Shown one piece after another: positions 43,287-51,586 of a stretch of DNA of 64,000 nt. The stretch comes from Phycicoccus duodecadis (GTDB lineage Bacteria > Actinomycetota > Actinomycetes > Actinomycetales > Dermatophilaceae). The stretch covers positions 992,001 through 1,056,000 of the forward strand of contig NZ_PJNE01000001.1 of NCBI RefSeq assembly GCF_002846495.1, read 5' to 3'. Numbering within the stretch: the stretch's first letter is position 1; each line of letters begins with the position of its first letter. The notes under the pieces were generated by a model. The model did no database searches, was not told the origin of the DNA, and saw nothing but the letters and a program-made list of their open reading frames with translations. The translations under genes were made by a program, and so were the position numbers.

Positions 43287-44774
43287 GTGAGCGAAGAGCA
43301 GAAGCAGGCCGACAACCGGGGCCGGGCGACCACCGACGAGCTGCGGGCCTTCATCCGCGAGGGCTGGGCCCCGCGCACCCCCACGACCACGGGTCCGGCG
43401 CCGGCCGCGGCCCACGCCGCCGCGCGTCGCGAGGTGCTGAGCGCCGCCTTCCCCAAGCAGCGGCTGGTCGTGCCCGCGGGCGGCCTCAAGGTCCGCAGCA
43501 ACGACACCGACTACGTGTTCCGGCCGCACACCGCGTTCGCCTACCTCACCGGCCTCGGCGCCGACCGCGAGCCCGACGCCGTGCTGGTCCTCGAGCCCCT
43601 CGACGACGGCGGCCACGAGGCGGTGCTGTACTTCCGCCCGCTCGCCGAGCGTGACAGCGACGAGTTCTTCGCCGACGCCCGCTACGGCGAGTTCTGGGTC
43701 GGCGCGCGACCGTCCGTCGAGGACGTCGAGCGTGAGCTCGGCCTCACCGCGCGCCACGTCGACGGCCTCGTCGACGCCGTCGCGAAGGACGCGGGCGAGC
43801 TCACCGTGCGGGTCGTGCGCGACGCCGACCGCGAGCTCACCGAGCGCCTCGACGCCGCCCGGGTCGAGAACGGCGCCGCCCAGGAGTCCCTCCAGGAGGC
43901 GGACGACGCCCTCGCGCACGCGGTGTCCGTGGCCCGCCTGGTCAAGGACGAGTACGAGGTCGAGCAGATGCGCGAGGCGGTCGACGCCACCCACGCCGGC
44001 TTCGACGCGATGCTCGCGGCGCTCCCCGACGCCGTCGCGAACGGCCGCGGCGAGCGCTGGCTCGAGGGGACCTTCGGGCTCACCGCCCGCCACCGCGGCA
44101 ACGGGGTCGGCTACGACGCGATCTGCGCGGCCGGCGACCACGCCAACACCCTGCACTGGATCAAGAACACCGGCGACGTCACGCCGGGCGAGCTCGTCCT
44201 CATCGACGCCGGGGTGGAGGTCGACAGCCTCTACACCGCCGACGTCACCCGCACCGTCCCGGTCGACGGCACCTTCACCGACGCCCAGCGCGAGGTCTAC
44301 GACGCCGTCTACGCGGCGCAGGAGGCCGGCATCGCAGCCGTGAGGCCGGGCGCGAGGTTCTCCGACGTGCACGCCGCCGCCATCCGGGTCATCGCCGAGC
44401 ACCTGCACGCCTGGGGGCTCCTACCCGAGGGCGTCTCGGTCGAGGACACCCTCGACAAGGAGCACGGCCAGTACCACCGCCGCTGGATGGTGCACGGCAC
44501 GTCGCACCACCTCGGCCTCGACGTGCACGACTGCGCCCTCGCCACCCGCGAGGAGTACATGGACGCCGAGCTGAGGCCCGGGATGGTCCTGACGGTCGAG
44601 CCCGGCCTGTACTTCAAGGCCGACGACCTCTTGGCCCCCGAGCGTTTCCGCGGCATCGGCGTGCGCATCGAGGACGACGTGCTCGTCACCGCGGACGGCT
44701 GCGAGAACCTCTCGGGCGGGATGCCGCGTCGCAGCGACGAGGTCGAGGCCTGGGTGGCGCGGGCTCGCTCCTGA
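43287..44774 (+). CDS. pepP: Xaa-Pro aminopeptidase (M24B)
   Basis: The 495-residue protein has the N-terminal aminopeptidase P domain (VRSNDTDYVFRPHTAFAYLTG) and the C-terminal pita-bread catalytic domain. Metal ligands are visible: IDAGVEVDSLYTADVTRT (two Asp), HGTSHHLGLDVHD (His), TVEPGLYF (Glu) and GVRIEDDVLV (Glu). It would release N-terminal residues next to proline from peptides. GTG 43287 follows a CAGCAT box; an internal ribosome site is not apparent. The palindromic terminator region follows. Confidence 0.95.
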   Translation: MSEEQKQADNRGRATTDELRAFIREGWAPRTPTTTGPAPAAAHAAARREVLSAAFPKQRLVVPAGGLKVRSNDTDYVFRPHTAFAYLTGLGADREPDAVLVLEPLDDGGHEAVLYFRPLAERDSDEFFADARYGEFWVGARPSVEDVERELGLTARHVDGLVDAVAKDAGELTVRVVRDADRELTERLDAARVENGAAQESLQEADDALAHAVSVARLVKDEYEVEQMREAVDATHAGFDAMLAALPDAVANGRGERWLEGTFGLTARHRGNGVGYDAICAAGDHANTLHWIKNTGDVTPGELVLIDAGVEVDSLYTADVTRTVPVDGTFTDAQREVYDAVYAAQEAGIAAVRPGARFSDVHAAAIRVIAEHLHAWGLLPEGVSVEDTLDKEHGQYHRRWMVHGTSHHLGLDVHDCALATREEYMDAELRPGMVLTVEPGLYFKADDLLAPERFRGIGVRIEDDVLVTADGCENLSGGMPRRSDEVEAWVARARS

Positions 44775-44850
44775 CGAGGAGCCGCCCCGGACACCGCTCG
44801 ACACAAGGGCTCCTGCACGAGACAGCGCCTCGCAACCCTTGCCCGGTGCA

Positions 44851-44873
44851 CTTTTCGGGGTGACCCCGAAAAG
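44851..44873. terminator. Hairpin between pepP and the PIG-L gene
   Basis: CTTTTCGGGG, loop TGA, CCCCGAAAAG form a perfect 10-bp stem with A/T-rich bases at its foot. It lies between convergent genes. A weaker nested structure (CAAGGG 44804 with CCCTTG 44837) precedes it. Both could terminate pepP transcripts. Confidence 0.7.
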
Positions 44874-44890
44874 CTGAGGGGGGGTCGCGG

Positions 44891-45634
44891 TCAGCCGCGG
44901 CGGATGACGTCGAGCAGCAGCGCGTGCTCGACCCCGGCCGCCTCGCCGCCCCCGCCGAGGATCATCTGCAGCAGCGCCCGCGGCGCCGGGAACTCGGCCG
45001 GCAGGGCGCGGTTGTAGGCCTCGTGCGCCTCGAGCGAGTGCACGGCCGCCTCGAACGGCTCCCCCGACACGTCGACGAAGTGGGTGGGCCGGTCGGAGGC
45101 GCCGACCGCGATGACCTTCACACCACCCCACGGCTCGAGCCCCTCGACCTCGAGCAGGTCGCGGTGCAGCCAGCGGTTGCCGGCGTCGGCGACGGCGTCG
45201 AGGGTCGCGAGCCCCACGGCGCGGTGGTCGGCCTGGTTGAGCATGCCCGCGGCGAAGCGCTCGCCCCAGTGCGAGGCCACGACGAGCTCGGGGCGGTGCC
45301 GCCGGATGGCGCGCGCGATGTCCCTGCGCAGGGCGAGCCCGTACTCGACCGCCCCGTCGGGCCAGCCGCCGAACTCGACGGTCTCCACCCCCACGCGGCG
45401 GGCGCTCTCGCGCTCCTCGTCCTCGCGGACGGCCTGGGCCCGCTCGGGATCCATGGTGTCGATGCCGGCCTCGCCACTGGTCAGCAGGAAGTAGGTCACC
45501 CGCGCGCCGGCGCCGACCCAGCGGTGCACCGCGGCCGCCGTGCCGTACTCGATGTCGTCGGGGTGCGCGACTACGCACAGGACCGAGGCCGGGGTCTCGT
45601 CGAAGCGTTCGAGCGTCGGGCGGTCGGGCTGCAT
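44891..45634 (-). CDS. PIG-L (LmbE) family deacetylase
   Basis: The 247-residue protein has the zinc motif AHPDDIEYG near the N terminus, TSGEAG, and NQADHRAVG; together these supply Asp/His ligands of LmbE-like N-deacetylases. The family includes MshB and Mca of mycothiol metabolism as well as antibiotic enzymes; the exact substrate is not identifiable. TAGGGT (45646-45641) lies 6 bases before ATG 45634, indicating a leaderless transcript. Confidence 0.88.
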   Translation of the reverse strand: MQPDRPTLERFDETPASVLCVVAHPDDIEYGTAAAVHRWVGAGARVTYFLLTSGEAGIDTMDPERAQAVREDEERESARRVGVETVEFGGWPDGAVEYGLALRRDIARAIRRHRPELVVASHWGERFAAGMLNQADHRAVGLATLDAVADAGNRWLHRDLLEVEGLEPWGGVKVIAVGASDRPTHFVDVSGEPFEAAVHSLEAHEAYNRALPAEFPAPRALLQMILGGGGEAAGVEHALLLDVIRRG

Positions 45635-45660
45635 GGCCCGACCCTAGCCCCGTGCGGCGC

Positions 45661-46257
45661 TCAGATCGAGGGGTCGGCGGGGTGGCGCGGCTCGCTGGGG
45701 TGCTGCTGGGCGGCGGCCCGCGCCTGCTCCTGCTCGCGGGCGATCCGCACCTGCTCCTGGGCCGCCTTCATGGGGTCCATCTGGCTCAGCAGCTCACGCC
45801 CGCGCTGGACGTGCTTGTGCTCGCACAGCACCTCGTACTTGGCGGCCACCACCTGGCTGACGCTGGTGAAGTCGCGCTGGCCCTTGGTGAGCCGGTACCC
45901 GACGGTGGCCCAGATGGCACCGAACACGGCACCGAAGAGCACGGTGGCGATGATGCTCGCGACGTTGAGGCCGGTGGGGTCGAAGACCGAGAAGATGATC
46001 CCGACGAACAGGCCGAGCCACATGCCCGAGAGGGCGCCGGCGCCGATGACGCGGCCCTGCGTGAGGCGGCCGGTGACGCGCTCGAGCTGCTTGAGGTCGG
46101 TACCGACGATGAGGACGTCCTGCACCGGGAACTCGTGGTCGGACAGGTAGTCGACGGCCTTCTGGGCCTCCTCGTAGCTGTCGTGGACCCCGAGCGACAT
46201 CGGGTACTCCAGCGAGAGGGCGGCACGGAGGCCGGGACGCATCGGCTGGCTGCTCAT
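45661..46257 (-). CDS. General stress protein 17M-like membrane protein
   Basis: The 198-residue protein starts with a cytoplasmic GSP17M/YflT-like domain (VHDSYEEAQKAVDYLSDHEF, VQDVLIVGTDLKQLERV), then a glycine-rich two-helix membrane hairpin (GALSGMWLGLFVGIIFSV, IIATVLFGAVFGAIWATVGY) and a charged, Gln-rich tail. These are common in actinobacteria and of unknown function. ATG 46257. It lies 26 bases upstream of the PIG-L gene, in the same direction. Confidence 0.88.
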   Translation of the reverse strand: MSSQPMRPGLRAALSLEYPMSLGVHDSYEEAQKAVDYLSDHEFPVQDVLIVGTDLKQLERVTGRLTQGRVIGAGALSGMWLGLFVGIIFSVFDPTGLNVASIIATVLFGAVFGAIWATVGYRLTKGQRDFTSVSQVVAAKYEVLCEHKHVQRGRELLSQMDPMKAAQEQVRIAREQEQARAAAQQHPSEPRHPADPSI

Positions 46258-46328
46258 GGCTCCATCCTCGCACCATCGGCTGGGAGGCGGCTGGACGCCC
46301 GCTGGACGACCCCGGGCGGACCTCGGCG

Positions 46329-47525
46329 TCAGCGGGCCTTGTAGTCCTCGAGCAGCCGGCGGCCGATGATCATCTTCTGGATCTCGGCCGTGCCCTCACC
46401 GATCAGCAGCATCGGGGCCTCGCGGTAGAGCCGCTCGATCTCGTACTCCTTGGAGTACCCGTAGCCGCCGTGGATGCGGAAGCTCTGCTCCACCACGTCG
46501 GCGCAGTTCTCGGACGCGAGGTACTTGGCCATCCCCGCCTCGAGGTCGTTGCGCTGGCCGGCGTCCTTCAGGCGCGCGGCCTTGACCATCATCTGGTGGC
46601 TGGCCTCGACCTTGGTCGCCATGTCGGCCAGGCGGAACAGGATGCCCTGGTGCTCGGCGATCTTCTTGCCGAAGGTCTCACGCTGCTGGCTGTAGGCGAT
46701 GCCGAGCTCGAAGGCCCGCATCGACAGGCCGCACGCGCGCGCGGCGACGTTCACCCGGCCCACCTCGACGCCGTCCATCATCTGGTAGAAGCCCTGGCCG
46801 GGCACCCCACCGAGGACCTGGGCGTCGGTGGTGCGGTGGCCGTCGAAGACCAGCTCGGTGGTGTCGACGCCCTTGTAGCCCATCTTGTCGATCTTGCCGG
46901 GCACGGTGACGCCCTGGGCCGTCTCGCCGAAGCCCGACTCCTTGTCGATGAGGAAGGTCGTCATGTTCTTGTACGGGCTGTCGCTCTCGCCGAGGTCGCT
47001 GCGCACGAGGACCGCCACGAGGTTGGCCGAGCCGCCGTTGGTCAGCCACATCTTCTGGCCGGTGATGACCCACTCCTCGCCCTCGCGCACGGCCTTGGTG
47101 CGGATGGCGGCCACGTCGGAGCCGAGCCCGGGCTCGCTCATCGAGAACGCCCCGCGCACCTCCCCGGTGGCCATCCGCGGCAGGTAGCGCTGCTTCTGCT
47201 CGTCGGTGCCGTGCTGGAGGATCAGGTACGCGACGATGAAGTGGGTGTTGATGATGCCGCTGACGCTCATCCAGCCGCGCGCGATCTCCTCGACCACGAG
47301 CGCGTAGGTCAGCAGCGACTCCCCGAGCCCGCCGTACTCCTCGGGGATCATCAGCCCGAAGATCCCCATCTCCTTCATCCCCTCGACGATGTCGGTGGGG
47401 TACTCGTCCTTGTGCTCGAGCTCGGTGGCCACCGGCAGGATCTGCTCGTCGACGAACTCGCGCACCAGCTTGACGAGCTCGTGCTGCTCCTCGGTGAGGC
47501 CGTCGGTGGTCTGGAGTCGGGACAT
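46329..47525 (-). CDS. Acyl-CoA dehydrogenase
   Basis: The 398-residue flavoenzyme has the ACAD features MSEPGLGSDVAAIRTKAVRE, WLTNGGSANLVAV, RVNVAARACGLSMRAFE, FGKKIAEHQGILFRLADM, and a C-terminal IHGGYGYSKEYEIERLYREA. The Glu of the EYEIERLYR region or nearby would be the catalytic base. The acyl chain specificity cannot be read; the closest impression is of short or branched chain members. ATG 47525 lacks a strong ribosome site. It is monocistronic, ending 71 bases before the stress protein start. Confidence 0.93.
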   Translation of the reverse strand: MSRLQTTDGLTEEQHELVKLVREFVDEQILPVATELEHKDEYPTDIVEGMKEMGIFGLMIPEEYGGLGESLLTYALVVEEIARGWMSVSGIINTHFIVAYLILQHGTDEQKQRYLPRMATGEVRGAFSMSEPGLGSDVAAIRTKAVREGEEWVITGQKMWLTNGGSANLVAVLVRSDLGESDSPYKNMTTFLIDKESGFGETAQGVTVPGKIDKMGYKGVDTTELVFDGHRTTDAQVLGGVPGQGFYQMMDGVEVGRVNVAARACGLSMRAFELGIAYSQQRETFGKKIAEHQGILFRLADMATKVEASHQMMVKAARLKDAGQRNDLEAGMAKYLASENCADVVEQSFRIHGGYGYSKEYEIERLYREAPMLLIGEGTAEIQKMIIGRRLLEDYKAR

Positions 47526-47738
47526 GCGCAGATCGCCGCCTTCGGGTGGGTCGGGGTGTCGATGCCAGTGTGCCGGGGCCGGGCGCGAGGGGGCCGTTCG
47601 TGTGAGGCCGCGCACCGTGTGACTCGCCCCACGCGCCGGCGGGTTCGGAAATCCGCTGGCGCAGCTGCGGTGGTGCGGGCACGCTAGGCCCGTCACGCGC
47701 GCGATGTCCCGCGCCACCGAGCGAAGGAGGAGGCCGAC

Positions 47739-47867
47739 ATGTCCACGACTGTCCCGGGCCGTTCCCCGGTCCCGATCCCCTTCCTCGCACAGGAGCACTC
47801 CCTTGGCACACCAGCCGTTCCACCTCCCGGCCCGACAGGCCGCCTTCTCCACCGACACCTCACCTGA
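47739..47867 (+). CDS. Leader ORF overlapping the RIO kinase start (42 codons)
   Basis: ATG 47739 is preceded by the long site GAAGGAGGAGG. The 42-codon frame (starting MSTTVPGRSPVPIPFLAQEH, Pro-rich) runs out of frame across the kinase start and ends 65 bases inside it. The kinase's own TTG has only AGGAG. The ORF may load ribosomes and gate the kinase, or mark a frameshift in the true N terminus. Confidence 0.5.
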   Translation: MSTTVPGRSPVPIPFLAQEHSLGTPAVPPPGPTGRLLHRHLT

Positions 47868-48657
47868 CGCCCCGCCCGAGGGCGAGCGCTGGTCCTCCTG
47901 GGACGGCGCCACCCACGGGCCGAGACCCCGCCCCGCCTGGGTCATCACCGAGCTCGGCGCGGTCGACGCCGACCTCGGCGTCCTCAAGACCGGCAAGGAG
48001 GCCGACGTCCACGTGCTGCGGCGCTGGCTGCCGGGCACCGACCGGGCCGTGACCCTGGCCGCGAAGCGGTACCGCAGCGGCGAGCACCGCCTCTTCCACC
48101 GCGACGCCGGCTACCTCGAGGGCCGCCGCGTCCGGCGCAGCCGCGAGATGCGGGCCATGGCCAAGCGCACCGACTTCGGCAAGCAGGTCATCGGCGGCCA
48201 GTGGGCGGCCGCCGAGTTCGGCGCCCTGGCGGCCCTCTGGGCGCTCGACCTACCGGTCCCCTACCCGGTGCAGCTCGACGAGACGGAGATGCTGATGGAG
48301 TTCGTCGGCGACACCGCCGGCGGAACTCCGGTGGCGGCCCCGCGCCTGGTGTCGGTGCGGCCCACGCCGGCCGAGCTGGCCGACCTCTACGACCAGCTGC
48401 GCACCAGCCTGCTCACGCTGGCCCGGCACGGCTGGACCCACGGCGACCTCAGCCCCTACAACGTGCTCGTGCACGACGGTCGGCTGGTCATCATCGACTG
48501 GCCGCAAGTGGTCGACGTCATCGGCAACCCGCAGGGCTTCGAGTTCCTGGAGCGCGACGCCACGACGATGGTCACGTGGTTCCGGAGACGGGGCCTGGAG
48601 GTCGACCCGGGCGAGCTGGTCGCGGATCTGGTCGCCGAGGCGACGAGCCGCTTCTGA
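47803..48657 (+). CDS. RIO-type atypical protein kinase
   Basis: The 284-residue protein matches bacterial RIO1-like kinases: nucleotide loop LKTGKEADVHVL, ATP lysine K88 in LAAKRYR, catalytic loop WTHGDLSPYNVLV and metal loop IIDWPQVVD (RIO-type in place of DFG). Archaeal and eukaryotic RIO kinases act in ribosome maturation; the role in actinobacteria is unknown. TTG 47803 with AGGAGC upstream is chosen; ATG 47704 is in frame but would put a strong ribosome site and a second ORF inside the gene. Confidence 0.85.
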   Translation: MAHQPFHLPARQAAFSTDTSPDAPPEGERWSSWDGATHGPRPRPAWVITELGAVDADLGVLKTGKEADVHVLRRWLPGTDRAVTLAAKRYRSGEHRLFHRDAGYLEGRRVRRSREMRAMAKRTDFGKQVIGGQWAAAEFGALAALWALDLPVPYPVQLDETEMLMEFVGDTAGGTPVAAPRLVSVRPTPAELADLYDQLRTSLLTLARHGWTHGDLSPYNVLVHDGRLVIIDWPQVVDVIGNPQGFEFLERDATTMVTWFRRRGLEVDPGELVADLVAEATSRF

Positions 48658-48673
48658 CCGTAGGGTCTCTCGC

Positions 48674-49717
48674 ATGCCGACGACGCCGCAGCGCCTCGCC
48701 CCCTCGACGGTCCCCGACCCGATGGACGCCCCGCCGCTGCGCTGGGGCGTCCTCGGCCCGGGGGGCATCGCCCACACCTTCGCCGCCGCGGTCCGCGCCG
48801 GCACCCGCGGCGAGGTGGTGGCCGTGGGCTCACGCTCGGCCGACCGGGCCAGCGGGTTCGCGCGCCGCCACGGTGCCGCGCGCAGCCACGGCTCCTACGA
48901 GGCGCTGGTCGCCGACGACGGCGTGGACGCGGTCTACGTGGCCACCCCGCACAGCGAGCACCACGAGCATGCCCTGCTGGCGCTGGCCGCCGGCAAGCCG
49001 GTACTGGTCGAGAAGGCCTTCGCCCGCAGCCTGGCCGAGACCGACGAGGTCCTCGACGCCGCGCGGGCGGCCGGCCTGTTCGCGGGCGAGGCGATGTGGA
49101 GCCGCTACCTGCCGCAGTACGACGTCGTGCGCCGCACGGTCGAGGCCGGCACCGTCGGCGACCTGGTGCTGGTGCAGGCCGACCACGGCCAGCTCCTCTG
49201 GCCCGACGGGCCCCAGCGGCTCTCGGACCCGGCCCTGGCGGGCGGGTCGCTGCTCGACCTCGGGGTCTACCCCATCGCGTTCGCCGACCACCTGCTCGGC
49301 GAGCTGGGCGGGGTCGCCGCTCGCGGGACGCTCAGCGACGAGGGTGTCGACGTGAGCGTGGGCGTCACGGGGCTGGTCGGGCCGGCCCTGGCCCGGATGA
49401 CGTCCACGATGGCCGCCGCCACGCCGTGCCAGGCGCTGGCCGCGGGTACCAGGGGCCGCCTCGAGCTCACCGGGCCCGGCTTCTTCTACGGGGCCGCCAC
49501 CACGGTGCGCCTCGTGGCGCCCGACGGCACCGTGCTCGACACGATGCAGCCCCAGCACCCCGAGCACGGCTTCCGGTACGAGATCGCCGAGGCGGCGCGG
49601 GCCGTGGCCGAGGGGCGCACCGAGCCGGGCCCGGTGCCCTGGGAGGCCACCCGCCGGGTCATGGCCGTGATGGACGAGGTGCGCCGGCAGGTCGGGGTCG
49701 TCTACCCCGGCGAGTAG
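48674..49717 (+). CDS. Gfo/Idh/MocA family oxidoreductase
   Basis: The 347-residue protein has an N-terminal Rossmann fold (WGVLGPGGIAHTFAAAVR), VYVATPHSEHHEHALLAL and the EKAFARS motif (the EKP-type lysine), then a C-terminal beta-sheet substrate domain with GGSLLDLGVYPI. It fits NAD(P)-dependent sugar or dihydrodiol dehydrogenases; the substrate is unknown. TAGGGT (48661-48666) lies 7 bases before ATG 48674, so the transcript is probably leaderless and begins 4 bases after the kinase stop. Confidence 0.9.
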   Translation: MPTTPQRLAPSTVPDPMDAPPLRWGVLGPGGIAHTFAAAVRAGTRGEVVAVGSRSADRASGFARRHGAARSHGSYEALVADDGVDAVYVATPHSEHHEHALLALAAGKPVLVEKAFARSLAETDEVLDAARAAGLFAGEAMWSRYLPQYDVVRRTVEAGTVGDLVLVQADHGQLLWPDGPQRLSDPALAGGSLLDLGVYPIAFADHLLGELGGVAARGTLSDEGVDVSVGVTGLVGPALARMTSTMAAATPCQALAAGTRGRLELTGPGFFYGAATTVRLVAPDGTVLDTMQPQHPEHGFRYEIAEAARAVAEGRTEPGPVPWEATRRVMAVMDEVRRQVGVVYPGE

Positions 49718-49733
49718 GGCCGCCGTCCGGCGG

Positions 49734-50633
49734 TCAGTGCACCAGGACGCGTGACCCGATGGGCATGAGGCCCTCGGCCCAGATCATGTCGATCGCGGCG
49801 TTGCTCAGCCGGGCGCAGCCGTGCGACGCCGGGTACGGCGGGATGCTCGGCGAGCCGTGCACCGCCCATCCCCGGTAGAAGTACTTGGGGCGCCAGAGCG
49901 AACCGAGGTCACTGTCGTCCTGGCCGTCGACCTGGCGGAAGACCGTGAACGTGCCCGTGGGCGTGTACGCGGTGGAGGTGTGGCCCTTCGACGTGTACTG
50001 CTCACCGCTGCCCGTCGAGGTGTTGAGGATGACCGTCGGTGCCCCCTGGCGCACGACCATGAGGACCTGCCGCTCCAGGTCGATCTCGATCCCGTTGCCG
50101 GAGAGCGTGGCCCGTGGGCGGGTGCCGGCGGTCAGGGCAGCGCGGGTCTTCGGTCCGACGATGCCGTCCCGCGACAGGCCGGCGGACTTCTGGAGGGCGA
50201 AGACGGCCTGCTGGGTCAGCGCGCCGAAGTTCCCGTCGGCCGGGCCCAGCCAGTAGCCGAGCGTGGTGAGGCGCTGCTGGACCGCGAGGACCTCGGGCCC
50301 GCTGTCCCCGTAGCGCAGCGCCTCCAGCGGGCGGGGGGTGGCGGCCGCGGTGCTCGAGGGCGTCGTGCTCGGAGCGGGGACCGCCGGCGTGGTGGGCGTC
50401 GGGCTCGCGCTCGGCGTGGGACTCACGCTCGGCGTCGGGCTCACGCTCGGCGTGGGACTCACGCTCGGCGTCGTGCGCGCGGGGCTCGGGGAGGGCGAGG
50501 CCGCCGCCGGTGCCGCTGGGCCGCCCACGGCCCCACCCCACACCCCGGCCTGGGCGCACCCGGACAACGCCGTCACCGCCGCGAGGGCGGCCAGTGCGGC
50601 AAGGGCGGACGGGTGGAGGCTGGAGGGTCGCAT
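49734..50633 (-). CDS. L,D-transpeptidase lipoprotein with peptidoglycan-binding domain
   Basis: The 299-residue protein has a lipoprotein signal (hydrophobic run then LSGC), a long Ser/Pro/Thr linker with four tandem SPTPSV-type repeats, a peptidoglycan-binding domain (GDSGPEVLAVQQRLTTLGYW) and a C-terminal YkuD domain with HGSPSIPPYPASHGCARLSN; C273 is the catalytic Cys. It would form 3-3 cross-links or attach proteins to peptidoglycan outside the cell. ATG 50633 gives the cleanest signal peptide; GTG 50678 is an alternative. Confidence 0.9.
   Translation of the reverse strand: MRPSSLHPSALAALAALAAVTALSGCAQAGVWGGAVGGPAAPAAASPSPSPARTTPSVSPTPSVSPTPSVSPTPSASPTPTTPAVPAPSTTPSSTAAATPRPLEALRYGDSGPEVLAVQQRLTTLGYWLGPADGNFGALTQQAVFALQKSAGLSRDGIVGPKTRAALTAGTRPRATLSGNGIEIDLERQVLMVVRQGAPTVILNTSTGSGEQYTSKGHTSTAYTPTGTFTVFRQVDGQDDSDLGSLWRPKYFYRGWAVHGSPSIPPYPASHGCARLSNAAIDMIWAEGLMPIGSRVLVH
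50395..50466 (-). repeat. Four 18-bp tandem repeats in the transpeptidase linker
   Basis: Four 18-bp units (starting 50395, 50413, 50431 and 50449) alternate between GGCGTGGGACTCACGCTC and GGCGTCGGGCTCACGCTC types. They encode SPTPSV/A hexapeptides. Copy number is likely to vary between strains by slippage. Confidence 0.8.
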
Positions 50634-50719
50634 CCCTTCCAGGGGACGCCATAGGGCCCGGAGCGACCACATCGACACGCCTGCCGTGACCGCATCGTTG
50701 CCCGACGCACAGCCTGCGG

Positions 50720-51586
50720 TCAGGAACGGGACCGCACGGCCTCGTCGACCGCCAGGACCCGCTGCGCCACCTCGACGTGGAGGTTCTCGACCATCCGGCC
50801 GTCGTGGGTGACCACGCCACGGCCGCGAGCCGCTGCCCAGGCCGCGACGACGCCCCGCGCGTCCTCGACCTCGGCCTGGCTCGGCGCGAAGGCCCGGTTG
50901 CAGGGCTCGACCTGCCCCGGGTGGATCAGGGTCTTGCCGTCGAAGCCCAGGTCGACGCCCTGACGGCACTCGGCCTCGAACCCCTCGAGGTCCACGACGT
51001 CGTTGTAGACCCCGTCGAGGACGGCCACCCCCGCCTCGCGGGCGGCCAGGACCACGAGGGACAGCGAGGTCAGCAAGGGGGCACGGCCGGCGACGAAGCG
51101 GGCCCGCAGCTCCTTGACGAGGTCGTTGGTGCCGAGCACCAGGACGGCCAGCCGGTCGGACGCGGCGGCGATGGCGCGCGCGTCGAGGACGGCCCCGGGC
51201 GTCTCGACCATCGCCCACAGCCGGGTGCGGTCGGGGGCGCCGTGGCGCTCCATCGCAGCCACCAGCGAACGGACCTCGTCGGCCGAGCCCACCTTGGGCA
51301 CCACGATGCCGTCGGGGCCCGCGGCGCAGGCTGCCTCGAGGTCGGCGTCGTGCCACGGAGTGCCGGCGGCGTTGACCCGGATGGTGACCTCGCGCTGGCC
51401 GTACGCGCTGGACGCCGCTGCCGCGCAGACGTTCTCGCGAGCGCCCGGCTTGGCGTCGGGGGCGACGGCGTCCTCGAGGTCGAGGATCAGCCCGTCGACC
51501 GGCAGGGTCTTCGCCTTCTCGAGGGCCCGCTCGTTGCTGCCCGGCATGTAGAGCACCGAGCGCCGGGGGCGGTAGGGCTCGCTCAT
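50720..51586 (-). CDS. CitE-like CoA-ester lyase family protein
   Basis: The 288-residue HpcH/HpaI-fold protein has [46 protein letters not shown] and [11 protein letters not shown], with Asp/Glu metal ligands in LDLEDAV and MVETP. It would handle malyl-, citramalyl- or related CoA esters; a thioesterase activity on malyl-CoA is also possible. Its ATG 51586 overlaps the upstream malyl-CoA lyase stop as ATGA. The TAGHT-like substrate loop near [14 protein letters not shown] is typical of the family. Confidence 0.88.
   Translation of the reverse strand: MSEPYRPRRSVLYMPGSNERALEKAKTLPVDGLILDLEDAVAPDAKPGARENVCAAAASSAYGQREVTIRVNAAGTPWHDADLEAACAAGPDGIVVPKVGSADEVRSLVAAMERHGAPDRTRLWAMVETPGAVLDARAIAAASDRLAVLVLGTNDLVKELRARFVAGRAPLLTSLSLVVLAAREAGVAVLDGVYNDVVDLEGFEAECRQGVDLGFDGKTLIHPGQVEPCNRAFAPSQAEVEDARGVVAAWAAARGRGVVTHDGRMVENLHVEVAQRVLAVDEAVRSRS

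Noticed and set aside
44795..44850. Possible tRNA-like fold in the pepP 3' gap
   Set aside because: No acceptor/anticodon arm arrangement or T-loop GTTCRANYC; it is better read as a nested hairpin.
47641..47680. GCAGCTGC in the acyl-CoA dehydrogenase to RIO kinase gap, as in the DUF559 palindromes
   Set aside because: It lacks the GGTTGTTGC arms and the flanks do not pair, so it is a chance octamer.
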